NCBI GenBank assembly: GCA_027491315.1
Contig: JAIXWL010000002.1
Location: forward strand, 1-51,227
DNA from: Cytophagaceae bacterium
Lineage (GTDB): Bacteria; Bacteroidota; Bacteroidia; Cytophagales; Spirosomataceae
Direction of reading: 5' to 3'
Length of the DNA: 51,227 nucleotides
The notes beneath the pieces are model-generated. The model saw only the letters and a program-made list of their open reading frames with translations. It was not told where the DNA came from and did no database searches. Of the stretch, positions 7,876-16,980 are shown piece by piece. Each line of letters starts with the position of its first letter. Positions within the stretch are counted from its first letter, which is position 1. Made by a program: the position numbers and the translations under genes.

Positions 7876-10110
7876 TTATTGAATTTTATAACGCATTCCT
7901 GTATAAATCATCCGACCTACGATTGGTCCCCAAACCATGGTTGCATCAAAGCCCCGACTAAACGGGTCTTTAGCAGACATAATTGGATTTGCTTGAGTAA
8001 AATTAAAAAGATTTTCTGCACCAAGGTACATTTCCCACTTTTTGAATTGTCGAGTTACCTGGGCATAAACCGTAGAAAATGCCGGTGCTGTTATCAAGGG
8101 GCTAGCTCCATCATGCACATGAGATAAGCTTCCATTGGGTATTCTTCGACTTCCATTCCATTGCCAAGTAAGATCATACTTCCACTTTTCATAGGGGGTA
8201 GCATAGGCCAAATTCACTAATAATCGCTCCTTATTCAAATAGGCTTTGGGTAAACGACTTAAGGTTCCTTTGGCGGTCCAATAATCCGCTTGAACATCTT
8301 GGTAGCGGTATGCCGCCTTCAGTTCAAAACGCTTCACAGGGCTATAATTTATTTCTGCCTGCCAACTATTGGCAAAGGATACTCCTGGATTACTATACAT
8401 TCTAATCTCCCCTCCATTCTCCATATCCACCATCCACTGCTTTTCAAAATCCGTTCTAAAAGCATCTAAAACCAAACTCCCCTTTCTTGTTCCAATTTGA
8501 AAATTCTTAGTCAAGGTGGCCCCAAAATTCCAAGCTTTCTCCATAGGGTTCAAATCTCCCATAAGCACCAATCTGCGTCCATTAGCCAAGAAACCCATAT
8601 TTTCTGCCAAAGGATTCACTCGGCGCCACCCTTTTCCCGCTGATAAACGGACAATCCAGTCTTCTGCTGCGTCCCATTTTAAATGCCACCTAGGAACCCA
8701 TTGCGTTCCCAATTGATTATGCCAATCGATTCGATTGCCCACTACCATGGTTACATGATTGGGAATCGTCCAGGTGTATTCAAAAAATGCCCCGGGAACT
8801 AATTCAGTCCGAGCAAAAGTAGAATCTATATAGCGCTCTTGATAGGAATCATATAAAAAACTGGCCCCCGCCTTCCAGCTATGGTTGGTATTATCAAAAA
8901 TTGATTGATAGATCAAATTAGCATACATACTTTGCTCCCTTCCCACATAATTTTTGAAAGCAAAATATGAGTCATTTTGGTGCTGCGCCGTATTTAATAT
9001 CAATCCTAAGCCTTGGTAAGGTTTATCAGGAAACAAGCGAGCTATTTTAGCAAAGGTTTCAAAACGAGAGGTCTTACTACCAAATCCATAAATTAAATAA
9101 CGGTTAGATCTATTTTCATCAAAGGTATTTTGACCTGCCAAACGATTCTCCATTAAATACGAGGCGCCCCATTGAAGCATCCAACGGTCCGTAGCATATT
9201 TCCAGCGATTTAATACATTCCACAAATCAAATAAGGGTAAGTCCATAAATCCATCTTTATTCCCATCTAAGCGTGCTGTTTGCTTTGAGTAATGGGTAAA
9301 AAGCCCCGTAGACAATTTTGAATTAAATCGATGAGCACCTTGCTGGTTAATCTCGAATCGACCTTGGGAATTGGCATAAACATTCAAAAAATATTTTTCA
9401 GAAGTATCTGGTTTGGCCAATTCTACATTGATTCCACCCGTAATGGACTCATATCCGTTGACTACGGAACTCTGTCCTTTGGCTAAATCAATGGACTTAA
9501 TCCATGTTCCTGGTAAATAATTTAAGCCATATGTGGATTTCAAGCCCCTAATGGATGGTACATTTTCCACATTGGTCTGTACATAAGTACCCGACAAGCC
9601 TAGTAATTGTATCTGCTTAGCTCCCGTCACAGCATCAGCAAAACTCACTGATACCGATGCATTGGTCTCAAAGCTTTCCGACAAATTACAACAAGCTGCT
9701 TTAGCCAAAGTCTTCATGGTCAGTATTTCCGTATGCAGCGTAGCCACATTATCCTGATTTCCTGGAGTAGCCGTGACGCGTACTTCGTTCAACTCTTTGT
9801 TGGCCGGCTTTAAATGAACGTGTAAAAATTCGTTTTTATCGACAAAAATAGAATCACTGATAAAACCACTGGAACTGAAAAGCATCCATCCCGTTTTACC
9901 TTGTACATCCAAAGAAAATGCACCTTTGGCGTCCGTTAATGTTCCTTTTTTAGTGGGCCTAAAATAGACAGAAGCTCCTAATAGGTCTTCCATGGTTCCT
10001 TGAGCATCCAAGCTCATTACGCGGCCTTGTACGATTTGTCCAAAGCTCTGGGGCATTTCTACCGAGAAGGTAAAAAGCAATCCCAAGCATATAATTCGGT
10101 AAATTGACAT
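7876..10110 (-). CDS. TonB-dependent outer-membrane receptor, metal-linked
   Basis: A 744-residue TonB-dependent transporter from ATG 10110; a TTG 33 bp upstream would add 11 residues ahead of a normal signal peptide (about 1-25, ending SFGQ), so the ATG is preferred. A carboxypeptidase-like regulatory domain (VQGRVMSLDAQGTMEDLLGASVYF) comes first, then the plug (about 105-230) with a cysteine pair in AACCNLSESFE (C140-C141) and IQLLGLSGTYVQT, then the beta-barrel. This plug type is common in receptors next to HMA proteins in Bacteroidota. Two metal-binding proteins follow in the same unit, so it probably imports a metal or metal-chelate rather than a glycan; no SusD partner is present. Confidence 0.9.
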   Translation of the reverse strand: MSIYRIICLGLLFTFSVEMPQSFGQIVQGRVMSLDAQGTMEDLLGASVYFRPTKKGTLTDAKGAFSLDVQGKTGWMLFSSSGFISDSIFVDKNEFLHVHLKPANKELNEVRVTATPGNQDNVATLHTEILTMKTLAKAACCNLSESFETNASVSVSFADAVTGAKQIQLLGLSGTYVQTNVENVPSIRGLKSTYGLNYLPGTWIKSIDLAKGQSSVVNGYESITGGINVELAKPDTSEKYFLNVYANSQGRFEINQQGAHRFNSKLSTGLFTHYSKQTARLDGNKDGFMDLPLFDLWNVLNRWKYATDRWMLQWGASYLMENRLAGQNTFDENRSNRYLIYGFGSKTSRFETFAKIARLFPDKPYQGLGLILNTAQHQNDSYFAFKNYVGREQSMYANLIYQSIFDNTNHSWKAGASFLYDSYQERYIDSTFARTELVPGAFFEYTWTIPNHVTMVVGNRIDWHNQLGTQWVPRWHLKWDAAEDWIVRLSAGKGWRRVNPLAENMGFLANGRRLVLMGDLNPMEKAWNFGATLTKNFQIGTRKGSLVLDAFRTDFEKQWMVDMENGGEIRMYSNPGVSFANSWQAEINYSPVKRFELKAAYRYQDVQADYWTAKGTLSRLPKAYLNKERLLVNLAYATPYEKWKYDLTWQWNGSRRIPNGSLSHVHDGASPLITAPAFSTVYAQVTRQFKKWEMYLGAENLFNFTQANPIMSAKDPFSRGFDATMVWGPIVGRMIYTGMRYKIQ

Positions 10111-10160
10111 AAGATTACAATAAGATATGAGAAAAAAATTCAAAGCGAATTTGATTCAAA

Positions 10161-10568
10161 TCATATATTGTAACGCTGCATGAAAGCTAATTGCTCAGGC
10201 AATGGCCTGCAATAAGTACATTCGATGATCGGTTGATCTCTTTCTGAAAAAGTATAAGCAACTGATGTAGATGGAGGATAATCCAATAAGGCTAAAGGCT
10301 GCGCCTCTAGAACATATTTTAGATTTTTTTTGACCTGCTGATCAAACGTAAATTTTACTTGAACTTGGGCATATTGATAGCAAGCTGCCCGAGAAATACG
10401 CGTTTCTTTCGATGTTGAGGAGGATGGTGATGCTGCCGGAGCAGCCCAAGTAAGCTCCTTCTTGCCAGTCACTAAGCAATTTGATATTTGGTAAGCAAAG
10501 CCCACATGACCTAATAAAAGCCATGCCGACAAAAACACCAAGAAAAAACGTTGAATCGCGCTTTTCAT
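10161..10568 (-). CDS. Small exported protein heading the metal-receptor unit, unknown function
   Basis: A 135-residue protein from ATG 10568 (a TTG directly upstream is the only earlier start). It has a signal peptide (IQRFFLVFLSAWLLLGHVGFA) followed by ISNCLVTGKKEL, a low-complexity Ala/Ser/Pro segment, AACYQYAQVQVKFTF, and a C-terminal ECTYCRPLP motif. The cysteine spacing loosely recalls small HYC/CC-type proteins that accompany TonB receptors in Bacteroidota, but I cannot confirm membership. It is the first gene of the unit, 50 bp ahead of the receptor start, and has a -7 element upstream at 10589-10596. A role in metal sensing or receptor function is inference. Confidence 0.7.
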   Translation of the reverse strand: MKSAIQRFFLVFLSAWLLLGHVGFAYQISNCLVTGKKELTWAAPAASPSSSTSKETRISRAACYQYAQVQVKFTFDQQVKKNLKYVLEAQPLALLDYPPSTSVAYTFSERDQPIIECTYCRPLPEQLAFMQRYNI

Positions 10569-10588
10569 CAAATTCTATTAGAAACAAT

Positions 10589-10596
10589 CAAATTTA
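10589..10596 (-). promoter_or_regulatory. Candidate -7 promoter element for the metal-receptor unit
   Basis: TAAATTTG on the minus strand fits the Bacteroidota -7 consensus TAnnTTTG and lies 21 bp before the ATG of the first gene. No TTG-type -33 box is visible at the usual distance, so the assignment is moderate. Confidence 0.45.
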
Positions 10597-10621
10597 CACA
10601 TTAATTAAATATATTAGCTTA

Positions 10622-12283
10622 ATGACATGCATTAAACCCATTATTTTCCTCATTTTCAGCAGTCTACTGTTCATGGGAAGTCCAATCTCGGCTCAAAATG
10701 ACAGCTATCGTTACCTCATTTTATTTAAAGATAAAGCCAAGTCTCCCTTCTCACTTTCACAACCCGAGAAGTTTCTGAGTCCACGTGCTATTGAACGAAG
10801 AAAAAAACATCAAGTTGCCCTTACAGAACAAGATTTACCAGTAAACCCAGAATACCTCTTACAGGTTCAAAATTCGGGAGCAAAAATAGTATTTCCATTG
10901 AAATGGATCAATGGGGCGCTTATTCAACAGAAGCCTAAAGATTTAGCTAAAACCCTAAATCAAACTGGGGTCAAAGGCCTGTATTATACCTATCCAATTG
11001 ATTCTAGTGCTAGTTTTCAAGTTTTAAATAAAAAAGTAAAACTCCAAGATGTACCTCAGGCCAATATCATCCTGGCTGATAGTCTCAACTACGGAAATTC
11101 GAGTGTACAAATCAGTCAACTAGGGGTCAATAACATGCATCTCAAAGGCTTTCGGGGAGAAGGAATATTAATCACGGTATTGGATGAAGGTTTTTTAAAT
11201 GCCAATAATACCCCTCATCTGGCCAATGCCTTTTCAGAAAAAAGAATCCTCGCAACCTTGGCCACCACCCCAGGATTGAGTGACGTTTACAGTCGGGGTT
11301 CACATGGTACCCATGTTTTGAGTACCATAGCCGCTTTTAGCCCAGGTAAACTCATTGGTACAGCCTACCAAGCCCAATTTGCCCTAGCTCAAACAGAAGA
11401 AGGAAGCACCGAAAAAATTGTGGAAGAGGTAAATTGGCTAAGAGGAGCTGAGTGGGCAGATAGTTTGGGGACGGACATTATCAATTCTTCATTAGGATAT
11501 ACTGTTTTTGACCTTAAACTCAGTAATCATTCCTATGCAGACATGAATGGTAAAACCGCATTAAGTAGTAAAGCCGCAACTTGGGCAGCGCAAAGAGGCA
11601 TTATTTGTACCATTTCGGCAGGTAATGAAGGAGCTGCGAGTTGGAAATACATTGCTTCTCCTGCCGATGCAGACTCCATTTTAGCAGTTGGCGCAGTGGA
11701 CAAATCCTTGCTAAGAGCAAACTTTAGTTCTTGGGGACCAAGTTCAGATGGCCGCATAAAGCCAGATGTGACTGCTATGGGCCAATCGACCGTCATTGGC
11801 ACTTATTTAGGCACCTTTACTACCTCCAATGGGACCTCTTTTGCCGCACCTTTATTAGCCGGTTTAGTTGCAGGAACCATTCAAGCCAACCCAAAGAAAA
11901 CCCCTTGGCAAATAATGAATGCTGTCAGACAATCTGGCCATCAAAGCTCTAATCCCGATAATTCCTTAGGATATGGCGTGCCTAATTTTACTCGCATCGA
12001 CAAATTATTGAACCCTATTTTAAGTACCTTGGCACCAGAAAAACCCAAGATTTCACTTTACCCCAATGTCGTGCATTTGGGAGAAGCCATCCATATGGAA
12101 AAGGAACTTAACTCAGAGCTTAAAGTAGAGTTAATAAGCGCCTGGGGAGCCATTATTCATGAATTTTGGTGGACAAATGGAGCACAAGATTTTTTTCCTC
12201 CTCCCCTCGTTTCTGGCAAATATTATTTTAGATTTACGGATAAAATCACGCAACATGTGATCCCTTTTTATTTTTCAAACTAA
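10622..12283 (+). CDS. Secreted subtilisin-like serine protease (S8)
   Basis: A 553-residue protease from ATG 10622; the open frame extends upstream, but this start gives a clean signal peptide (IIFLIFSSLLFMGSPISAQ). The S8 triad is complete: D188 (TVLDEGF), H228 (GSHGTHV) and S406 (NGTSFAAP). The N-terminal segment (LSPRAIERRKKHQ) is typical of Bacteroidota subtilases. The last 80 residues (KISLYPNVVHLGE through SGKYYFRF) resemble a divergent type IX secretion sorting domain, suggesting export to the surface or medium. It is divergent from the metal-receptor unit and 6 bp before an acyltransferase-like gene; no functional link between those two is evident. Confidence 0.92.
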   Translation: MTCIKPIIFLIFSSLLFMGSPISAQNDSYRYLILFKDKAKSPFSLSQPEKFLSPRAIERRKKHQVALTEQDLPVNPEYLLQVQNSGAKIVFPLKWINGALIQQKPKDLAKTLNQTGVKGLYYTYPIDSSASFQVLNKKVKLQDVPQANIILADSLNYGNSSVQISQLGVNNMHLKGFRGEGILITVLDEGFLNANNTPHLANAFSEKRILATLATTPGLSDVYSRGSHGTHVLSTIAAFSPGKLIGTAYQAQFALAQTEEGSTEKIVEEVNWLRGAEWADSLGTDIINSSLGYTVFDLKLSNHSYADMNGKTALSSKAATWAAQRGIICTISAGNEGAASWKYIASPADADSILAVGAVDKSLLRANFSSWGPSSDGRIKPDVTAMGQSTVIGTYLGTFTTSNGTSFAAPLLAGLVAGTIQANPKKTPWQIMNAVRQSGHQSSNPDNSLGYGVPNFTRIDKLLNPILSTLAPEKPKISLYPNVVHLGEAIHMEKELNSELKVELISAWGAIIHEFWWTNGAQDFFPPPLVSGKYYFRFTDKITQHVIPFYFSN

Positions 12284-12289
12284 ACCTAC

Positions 12290-13396
12290 ATGAAAACACG
12301 CTTTCTTTCCTTAGACATATTTCGAGGTATAACCCTAGCCATGATGATTTTGGTGAATACCTCTGGAAATGGAGAATACACCTATGCCCCATTAAAGCAT
12401 GCTAGTTGGCATGGTTTTACCCCAACAGATCTTGTCTTTCCTTCATTCTTATTTATGGTGGGTGTGGCCATACGATTTGCTTTTAAATCATTCCAATTTC
12501 AGTTAAGCCCTGCATTAAGAAACAAGATTATCAAAAGAACCCTTCTTCTGTTTCTGATCAATTATTTGATTTTCTATTTTCCCTTCCTTGATTTTTCATT
12601 GGAGAATATGCGCTTCCTAAATGTGCTACCTAGAATCGCCTTGTCCTACTGTGCCGTTTCGTTTATTGTACTCCTCGTAAAAGAGAATTGGCTTACTGGA
12701 GTTAACATTGCCATATTATTACTTTATTGGGTATTAATGCTCGTATTTGGCGACCATGGTGCCGCCTTTGATTTAGGTACAAACGCCGTTCGGAAACTCG
12801 ATTTATTCTTGTTTGGTCCTACTCATTTATACCATGGTGACGGTATTCCATTTGACCCAGAAGGACTTTTAAGCACATTGCCAGCCTTTTCTACCTGTCT
12901 ATTTGGATATCAAGTGAGTCTTTTTTTAGAAAAAAGGAAGCAAGATGGCAAGGAGGTTACCTTTCCTTTGGTGAGTGCAGGAATTGTCCTTATCGTCTTG
13001 GCATTAATTTGGCACTTAGCTTTTCCTATCAATAAAAAATTATGGTCTAGCTCATTTGTGTTGCTTTGTGCAGGTATCGACTTTATCTTAATTGCATTAA
13101 TCTATTGGTGGATTGAAATCAAAGAAAGAAAATTTGCCAATACTTTTTTCTTAGTTTTTGGTACCAATTCCATCCTAGCTTATGGTATATCCGAACTCTT
13201 GGCCATACAATTAAACAAATGGCAAATTGCCGAAGGAGATGGGACTACCTCAGCCAGTAATTGGATGTATTGGCATCTGTTTGAACCAGTATTGGGCAAA
13301 TACAATGGTTCCTTAGCTTATGCAATTAGTTTCGTATTAGTATGCTGGCTAATCTGCTATGTATTTTATCGCAAAAAATGGTTTTTAAAAGTTTAG
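12290..13396 (+). CDS. NagX/HGSNAT-like membrane acyltransferase (DUF5009 type)
   Basis: A 368-residue polytopic membrane protein starting RFLSLDIFRGITLAMMILVN, the signature of the heparan-alpha-glucosaminide N-acetyltransferase-like/NagX family. The conserved early region HASWHGFTPTDLVFPSFLF includes histidines thought to act in transmembrane acetyl transfer. About ten hydrophobic segments follow, with the late motif FGTNSILAYGISELL typical of the family. Bacterial members may acetylate amino sugars or cell-wall-derived sugars during recycling. It starts 6 bp after the protease gene and ends just before a strong bidirectional terminator. The substrate is not identifiable. Confidence 0.85.
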   Translation: MKTRFLSLDIFRGITLAMMILVNTSGNGEYTYAPLKHASWHGFTPTDLVFPSFLFMVGVAIRFAFKSFQFQLSPALRNKIIKRTLLLFLINYLIFYFPFLDFSLENMRFLNVLPRIALSYCAVSFIVLLVKENWLTGVNIAILLLYWVLMLVFGDHGAAFDLGTNAVRKLDLFLFGPTHLYHGDGIPFDPEGLLSTLPAFSTCLFGYQVSLFLEKRKQDGKEVTFPLVSAGIVLIVLALIWHLAFPINKKLWSSSFVLLCAGIDFILIALIYWWIEIKERKFANTFFLVFGTNSILAYGISELLAIQLNKWQIAEGDGTTSASNWMYWHLFEPVLGKYNGSLAYAISFVLVCWLICYVFYRKKWFLKV

Positions 13397-13416
13397 TATT
13401 TCAATAAATTTAAAAC

Positions 13417-13452
13417 AAAAAAGCTCATTAGGTTCGCCTAATGAGCTTTTTT
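13417..13452. terminator. Bidirectional intrinsic terminator
   Basis: AAAAAAGCTCATTAGG, a TTCG tetraloop, then CCTAATGAGCTTTTTT. The 16-bp perfect stem with A and T tracts serves both convergent transcripts, the acyltransferase (+) and the ROK kinase unit (-). Confidence 0.95.
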
Positions 13453-13468
13453 ATGAACTAATCTAAGC

Positions 13469-14386
13469 CTAACTGTATAACATGGCCGCTCCAAACACCC
13501 CCGCACTGTCGCCCAATTTAGGTTTAACCACCGGCGTATGCACCTCTCTCGAATTGAAAATATACTTTTTAATCCGCTCATAGCCTTCAGAATACAATAA
13601 ATCTACATTTCCAACACCTCCACCAATCACAATCACATCGGGATCCAGCACATTGATTAAGGTAGAAATAGCCCTTCCAAAATAATCCACCATGCGTTCA
13701 ACTGTTGCTTCAGCCGCCGCATCTGATTGATCTTTTGCGGCTTGTAAAATATCTTTCAATTTCATTTTTTTTCCGGAGTGCTTTTCATAGTATTTCTCTA
13801 AAGCAGGACCCGAAATAACCGTTTCTACACATCCAGATTTACCACAATAACAAGCATCACCGTCATCCTCCAAAATATTATGTCCCCATTCACCACCAAT
13901 TCCATGCAATCCAATGATGATTTTACCATGAACGACTAAGCCTCCACCGACACCCGTACCCATAATAACACCAAAAGCCACTTCAGCATGAGGATTTACA
14001 TCCTGAACCGCGCCCAACAAGGTTTCAGCTAGAGCAAAACAATTCGCATCGTTTGCCAATTTCACTTCACATCCTAAGGTAGTAGCCAAATCGGTGGCTA
14101 GGGCTTGACCATTTAAACATACTGTATTGCAGTTTTTCATGGTATTGGTCAATGGATTCAACACTCCCGGAGTAGCAAATCCAATGGCCTTAGGTTTCTC
14201 GCCTATTATTCCTGACACCCGGTCCACTAAGACCTTTATTTGAGCAATGATGTGATCATAGCCTTTGGCCGATTCAGTATCAATTCTTTCCCTAACTACC
14301 ACCTGGCTTGGATTCAATTTATCCAATACAGCACACTCAATTTTCGTCCCCCCCAGATCAATCCCCCATAATAATTCCTTGTTCAT
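13469..14386 (-). CDS. ROK-family sugar kinase
   Basis: A 305-residue ROK kinase, probably a cytoplasmic glucokinase, fructokinase or N-acetylhexosamine kinase. The N-terminal phosphate loop is GIDLGGTKIECAVL; the second nucleotide-binding signature is GVIMGTGVGGGLVV, and the ROK zinc motif is HNILEDDGDACYCGKSGCVE with its cysteines intact. The late DPDVIVIGGGVGN motif completes the ATPase fold. It is last in a minus-strand unit after waaA and rsgA, 12 bp from rsgA, and ends at the strong terminator. The sugar cannot be decided from sequence. Confidence 0.9.
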   Translation of the reverse strand: MNKELLWGIDLGGTKIECAVLDKLNPSQVVVRERIDTESAKGYDHIIAQIKVLVDRVSGIIGEKPKAIGFATPGVLNPLTNTMKNCNTVCLNGQALATDLATTLGCEVKLANDANCFALAETLLGAVQDVNPHAEVAFGVIMGTGVGGGLVVHGKIIIGLHGIGGEWGHNILEDDGDACYCGKSGCVETVISGPALEKYYEKHSGKKMKLKDILQAAKDQSDAAAEATVERMVDYFGRAISTLINVLDPDVIVIGGGVGNVDLLYSEGYERIKKYIFNSREVHTPVVKPKLGDSAGVFGAAMLYS

Positions 14387-14398
14387 TGTTTTTTAGGT

Positions 14399-15337
14399 TT
14401 AGCGTCTATTATCATTATTTTCAAGCATACTCAAATAACTAAAATACCGAGACTCGGCTATTTCCCCTTCTTCCAAAGCTTCTCGCACAACGCAGCCCGG
14501 TTCCGACAAATGCATACAATTATTGAACTTACATTTGCCTAAAAGTTCGCGCATTTCCGGAAAATAATGCGCTAATTCTTCTTTTTCAATTTCTAAAATC
14601 CCTAATTCTTTGATTCCCGGACTATCAATTAAATAGGTGTCTTTACCCAATTCCCACATGGTGGCATAGGTTGTAGTATGAACTCCTTTTTGGGCAAAAT
14701 CAGATACTTCCTTGGTTTTAATATGTAAATCAGGAGCAACCATGTTCATTAGGCTAGATTTACCCACACCCGAATGGCCTGACATGAGTGACACTTTTCC
14801 TTGAAACATTTCCTTAAACTCGTCAATCCCTTGATTATTAGGTATGGAGGTAAACAAAATGCCGTAACCTAAAGATTGGTACAATCCAGCCCATTCAAAA
14901 ACCTGATCCTGCTCTTCCTCATTGAGCAAATCCATTTTATTAAAAACGATTTGGACAGGAATACGAAATGCCTCTGCTGTTACTAAAAAACGATCCATAA
15001 AACCCAAGGAAGTCTTAGGCATTTTATAGGTCATGATGAAAATCGCTTGATCTATGTTAGCTGCCAGCAATTGGCCTTGACCTGTTTTATGGACAGATTT
15101 ACGGATTAAATAGTTTTGTCGGGGTAAAATCTCTACAATCAAAACTGTTTGATGAACCTCATCCTCCATTTCATACATCACCCAATCACCTACTGCTATG
15201 GGATTGGAGGTTTGCGGACCTTTCAGTTTAAACTTTCCTTTCAAACGCCCAGCATAGACCTTCCCTTCCTCTGAGCGGATCTCATACCATGAGCCAGTGG
15301 AACGAACTATCAAACCTTTTTTCTTTGGCTCAGTCAT
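14399..15337 (-). CDS. rsgA: Ribosome small-subunit biogenesis GTPase RsgA
   Basis: A 312-residue circularly permuted GTPase acting late in 30S maturation. An N-terminal OB fold (VGDWVMYEM) is followed by motifs in permuted order: G4 (FNKMDLL), then G1/P-loop (GHSGVGKSSLMN), then G3 (DSPGIKELG). The C-terminal zinc knuckle is present as CKFNNCMH and PGC. It overlaps the end of waaA by 8 bases and precedes the ROK kinase by 12 bp. The match is full length. Confidence 0.96.
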   Translation of the reverse strand: MTEPKKKGLIVRSTGSWYEIRSEEGKVYAGRLKGKFKLKGPQTSNPIAVGDWVMYEMEDEVHQTVLIVEILPRQNYLIRKSVHKTGQGQLLAANIDQAIFIMTYKMPKTSLGFMDRFLVTAEAFRIPVQIVFNKMDLLNEEEQDQVFEWAGLYQSLGYGILFTSIPNNQGIDEFKEMFQGKVSLMSGHSGVGKSSLMNMVAPDLHIKTKEVSDFAQKGVHTTTYATMWELGKDTYLIDSPGIKELGILEIEKEELAHYFPEMRELLGKCKFNNCMHLSEPGCVVREALEEGEIAESRYFSYLSMLENNDNRR

Positions 15338-16580
15338 GTTGATGGTTTATTAAAACGTGCATAATGGCATCTGTCGCCCCCCTATTCTTAGCAATAAATG
15401 CCTCAGATTGTGTTTTTATTTTAGCTCTTTGGCTAGAATTATACCATAAGTCCAACCAATATTTTTCTAAATCTTCTGTACTAGATATCGTTTGAGCAAT
15501 TCCTTCTTCAATTAATGCGCAGGCCTCTCTGAATTTCAGGTAGTTCAAATCACCAAAAGCCATTACAGGACCAAAAACCGCTGCTTCCAGCGTATTATGT
15601 AATCCGGCACCATAAGCCCCTCCAATGAAGGCAAAATCTGCACCTTGGTAAATGGAAGATAAGCGTCCCACTTCATTGACGAATAAAACATCGTAAGTAG
15701 ACCAATCCTCTTCAGTACTTCCATAGGAATAAACGGAAGGTAATTGAATGGCATTTTTCCATTTTTCTAATTCCGCCTCATGTATTTCATGTGGAACAAT
15801 AATCCATTTAATGGGTAAGGTTCGTTTATTAATCAAGGGGATGATCCTTTCCATGTCAGCTTGCCAAACAGAACCCAAAACGGCAAATCTTTGCCCATTC
15901 AAAAACTCAACTAGTAAAGGCCAAGCATTTACTTGTTTGGATTGAGCGTAAACTCGGTCAAATCGTGTATCACCAGCTACTTGTACCTGCTGAATACCTA
16001 TATCCTCTAATAATTTTTTGGATGCTAAATCTTGAACAAATAAATGGTTAAACTGCTTTAGTAGATTTCTGTAAAAACCTCCATACCAGGTAAAAAAGAT
16101 TTGTTTAGGTCTAAATATGGCTGAAACCAATAATAAAGTTACTTGTCGACTAGCTAAGCCTGTTAAATAAAAGTGCCAAAACTCATATTTGACAAAAATG
16201 GCAATTTGTGGCTTTACCAAGTCCAAAAATCGAGCACTGGATTGGGCTCCATCGAAGGGTAAATAGGAAACATAATCGACACCTCCAAAATTCTTACGAA
16301 TCTCATAACCAGAAGGCGAAAAAAAGGTTACTAGAATAAAATGGGAAGGAAATTGCTTTTTGTAGGCTTCAATGATGGGCCTGCCTTGCTCAAACTCACC
16401 CAATGAAGCCGTATGAAACCAAGCTACAGGCTTATGCTGATATATGAACGCCTTTTCTAATCCTTGCCATACTTCATTTTGACCTTGGTTCCAAAGTTTA
16501 GCCTTGGAATGGAACTTTGCCAAAACCCTGAGGGTTTGACGATACAAAAACAAGGCAAAAGAATACAGCCAAACTCTCAA
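15330..16580 (-). CDS. waaA: 3-deoxy-D-manno-octulosonic acid (Kdo) transferase
   Basis: A 416-residue GT30-type transferase that moves Kdo from CMP-Kdo to lipid A precursors at the inner membrane. An N-terminal hydrophobic stretch (WLYSFALFLYRQTLRVLAKF) is the usual anchor, followed by KAKLWNQGQ, then WFHTASLGEFEQGRPII and a C-terminal nucleotide-binding half with FIGGAYGAGLHNTLEAA. The start is TTG at 16580: an in-frame stop lies 27-30 bp upstream, no ATG falls between, and the length fits the family. It overlaps rsgA by 8 bases and diverges from ytxJ. lpxH elsewhere in the window serves the same lipid A pathway. Confidence 0.94.
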   Translation of the reverse strand: MRVWLYSFALFLYRQTLRVLAKFHSKAKLWNQGQNEVWQGLEKAFIYQHKPVAWFHTASLGEFEQGRPIIEAYKKQFPSHFILVTFFSPSGYEIRKNFGGVDYVSYLPFDGAQSSARFLDLVKPQIAIFVKYEFWHFYLTGLASRQVTLLLVSAIFRPKQIFFTWYGGFYRNLLKQFNHLFVQDLASKKLLEDIGIQQVQVAGDTRFDRVYAQSKQVNAWPLLVEFLNGQRFAVLGSVWQADMERIIPLINKRTLPIKWIIVPHEIHEAELEKWKNAIQLPSVYSYGSTEEDWSTYDVLFVNEVGRLSSIYQGADFAFIGGAYGAGLHNTLEAAVFGPVMAFGDLNYLKFREACALIEEGIAQTISSTEDLEKYWLDLWYNSSQRAKIKTQSEAFIAKNRGATDAIMHVLINHQHD

Positions 16581-16588
16581 GTTTTTCT

Positions 16589-16596
16589 TAAATTTG
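16589..16596 (+). promoter_or_regulatory. Candidate -7 promoter element for the ytxJ unit
   Basis: TAAATTTG fits TAnnTTTG and lies 50 bp before the ytxJ ATG, in the short divergent gap with waaA. No clear -33 box is visible. Confidence 0.4.
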
Positions 16597-16646
16597 AAGG
16601 TGAATCTTTAAAATTACGAAATAAGCAGAAAACCTGCATCATTCTT

Positions 16647-16979
16647 ATGAACTGGAATACCTTAAACGAAGCTCAACAAATTGATCAAATCTTAGAAGAT
16701 TCTCAAAAACAAGCCATTGTCATTTTCAAACACAGCACCCGTTGTTCCATCTCGGCTACTTCCTTAAATCGACTAGAAAGAGCCTGGGATCAAGAAAATA
16801 CCCCGGCATATTTATTAGATTTAATTGCTTTTCGACCTATTTCTAATCAAATTGCTGAAACTTTTCAAGTGGAACATCAATCTCCCCAACTTTTGGTGAT
16901 TGATGGAGGTAAGTGTACTTATCATGCCTCTCATTGGGACATATCCAATGAGGATTTGAAACCATATATTAGCCGTTAA
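16647..16979 (+). CDS. ytxJ: Bacillithiol system redox-active protein YtxJ
   Basis: A 110-residue thioredoxin-fold protein from ATG 16647; the longer open frame runs back into waaA and is discounted. The YtxJ signature FKHSTRCSIS carries the single likely active cysteine, C33, and a later VEHQSPQLLVIDGG matches the cis-Pro region of the fold. The family is associated with bacillithiol, the low-molecular-weight thiol of Firmicutes and many Bacteroidota, probably in de-bacillithiolation. It is first in a plus-strand unit: one base before the outer-membrane protein gene, then lipA and crtY. No bsh genes are in the window. Confidence 0.88.
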   Translation: MNWNTLNEAQQIDQILEDSQKQAIVIFKHSTRCSISATSLNRLERAWDQENTPAYLLDLIAFRPISNQIAETFQVEHQSPQLLVIDGGKCTYHASHWDISNEDLKPYISR

Positions 16980-16980
16980 C

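Noticed and set aside
7864-8127. 87-codon plus-strand frame opposite the TonB receptor
   Set aside because: Lies over the coding region of the receptor, cysteine-rich by chance, no motif.
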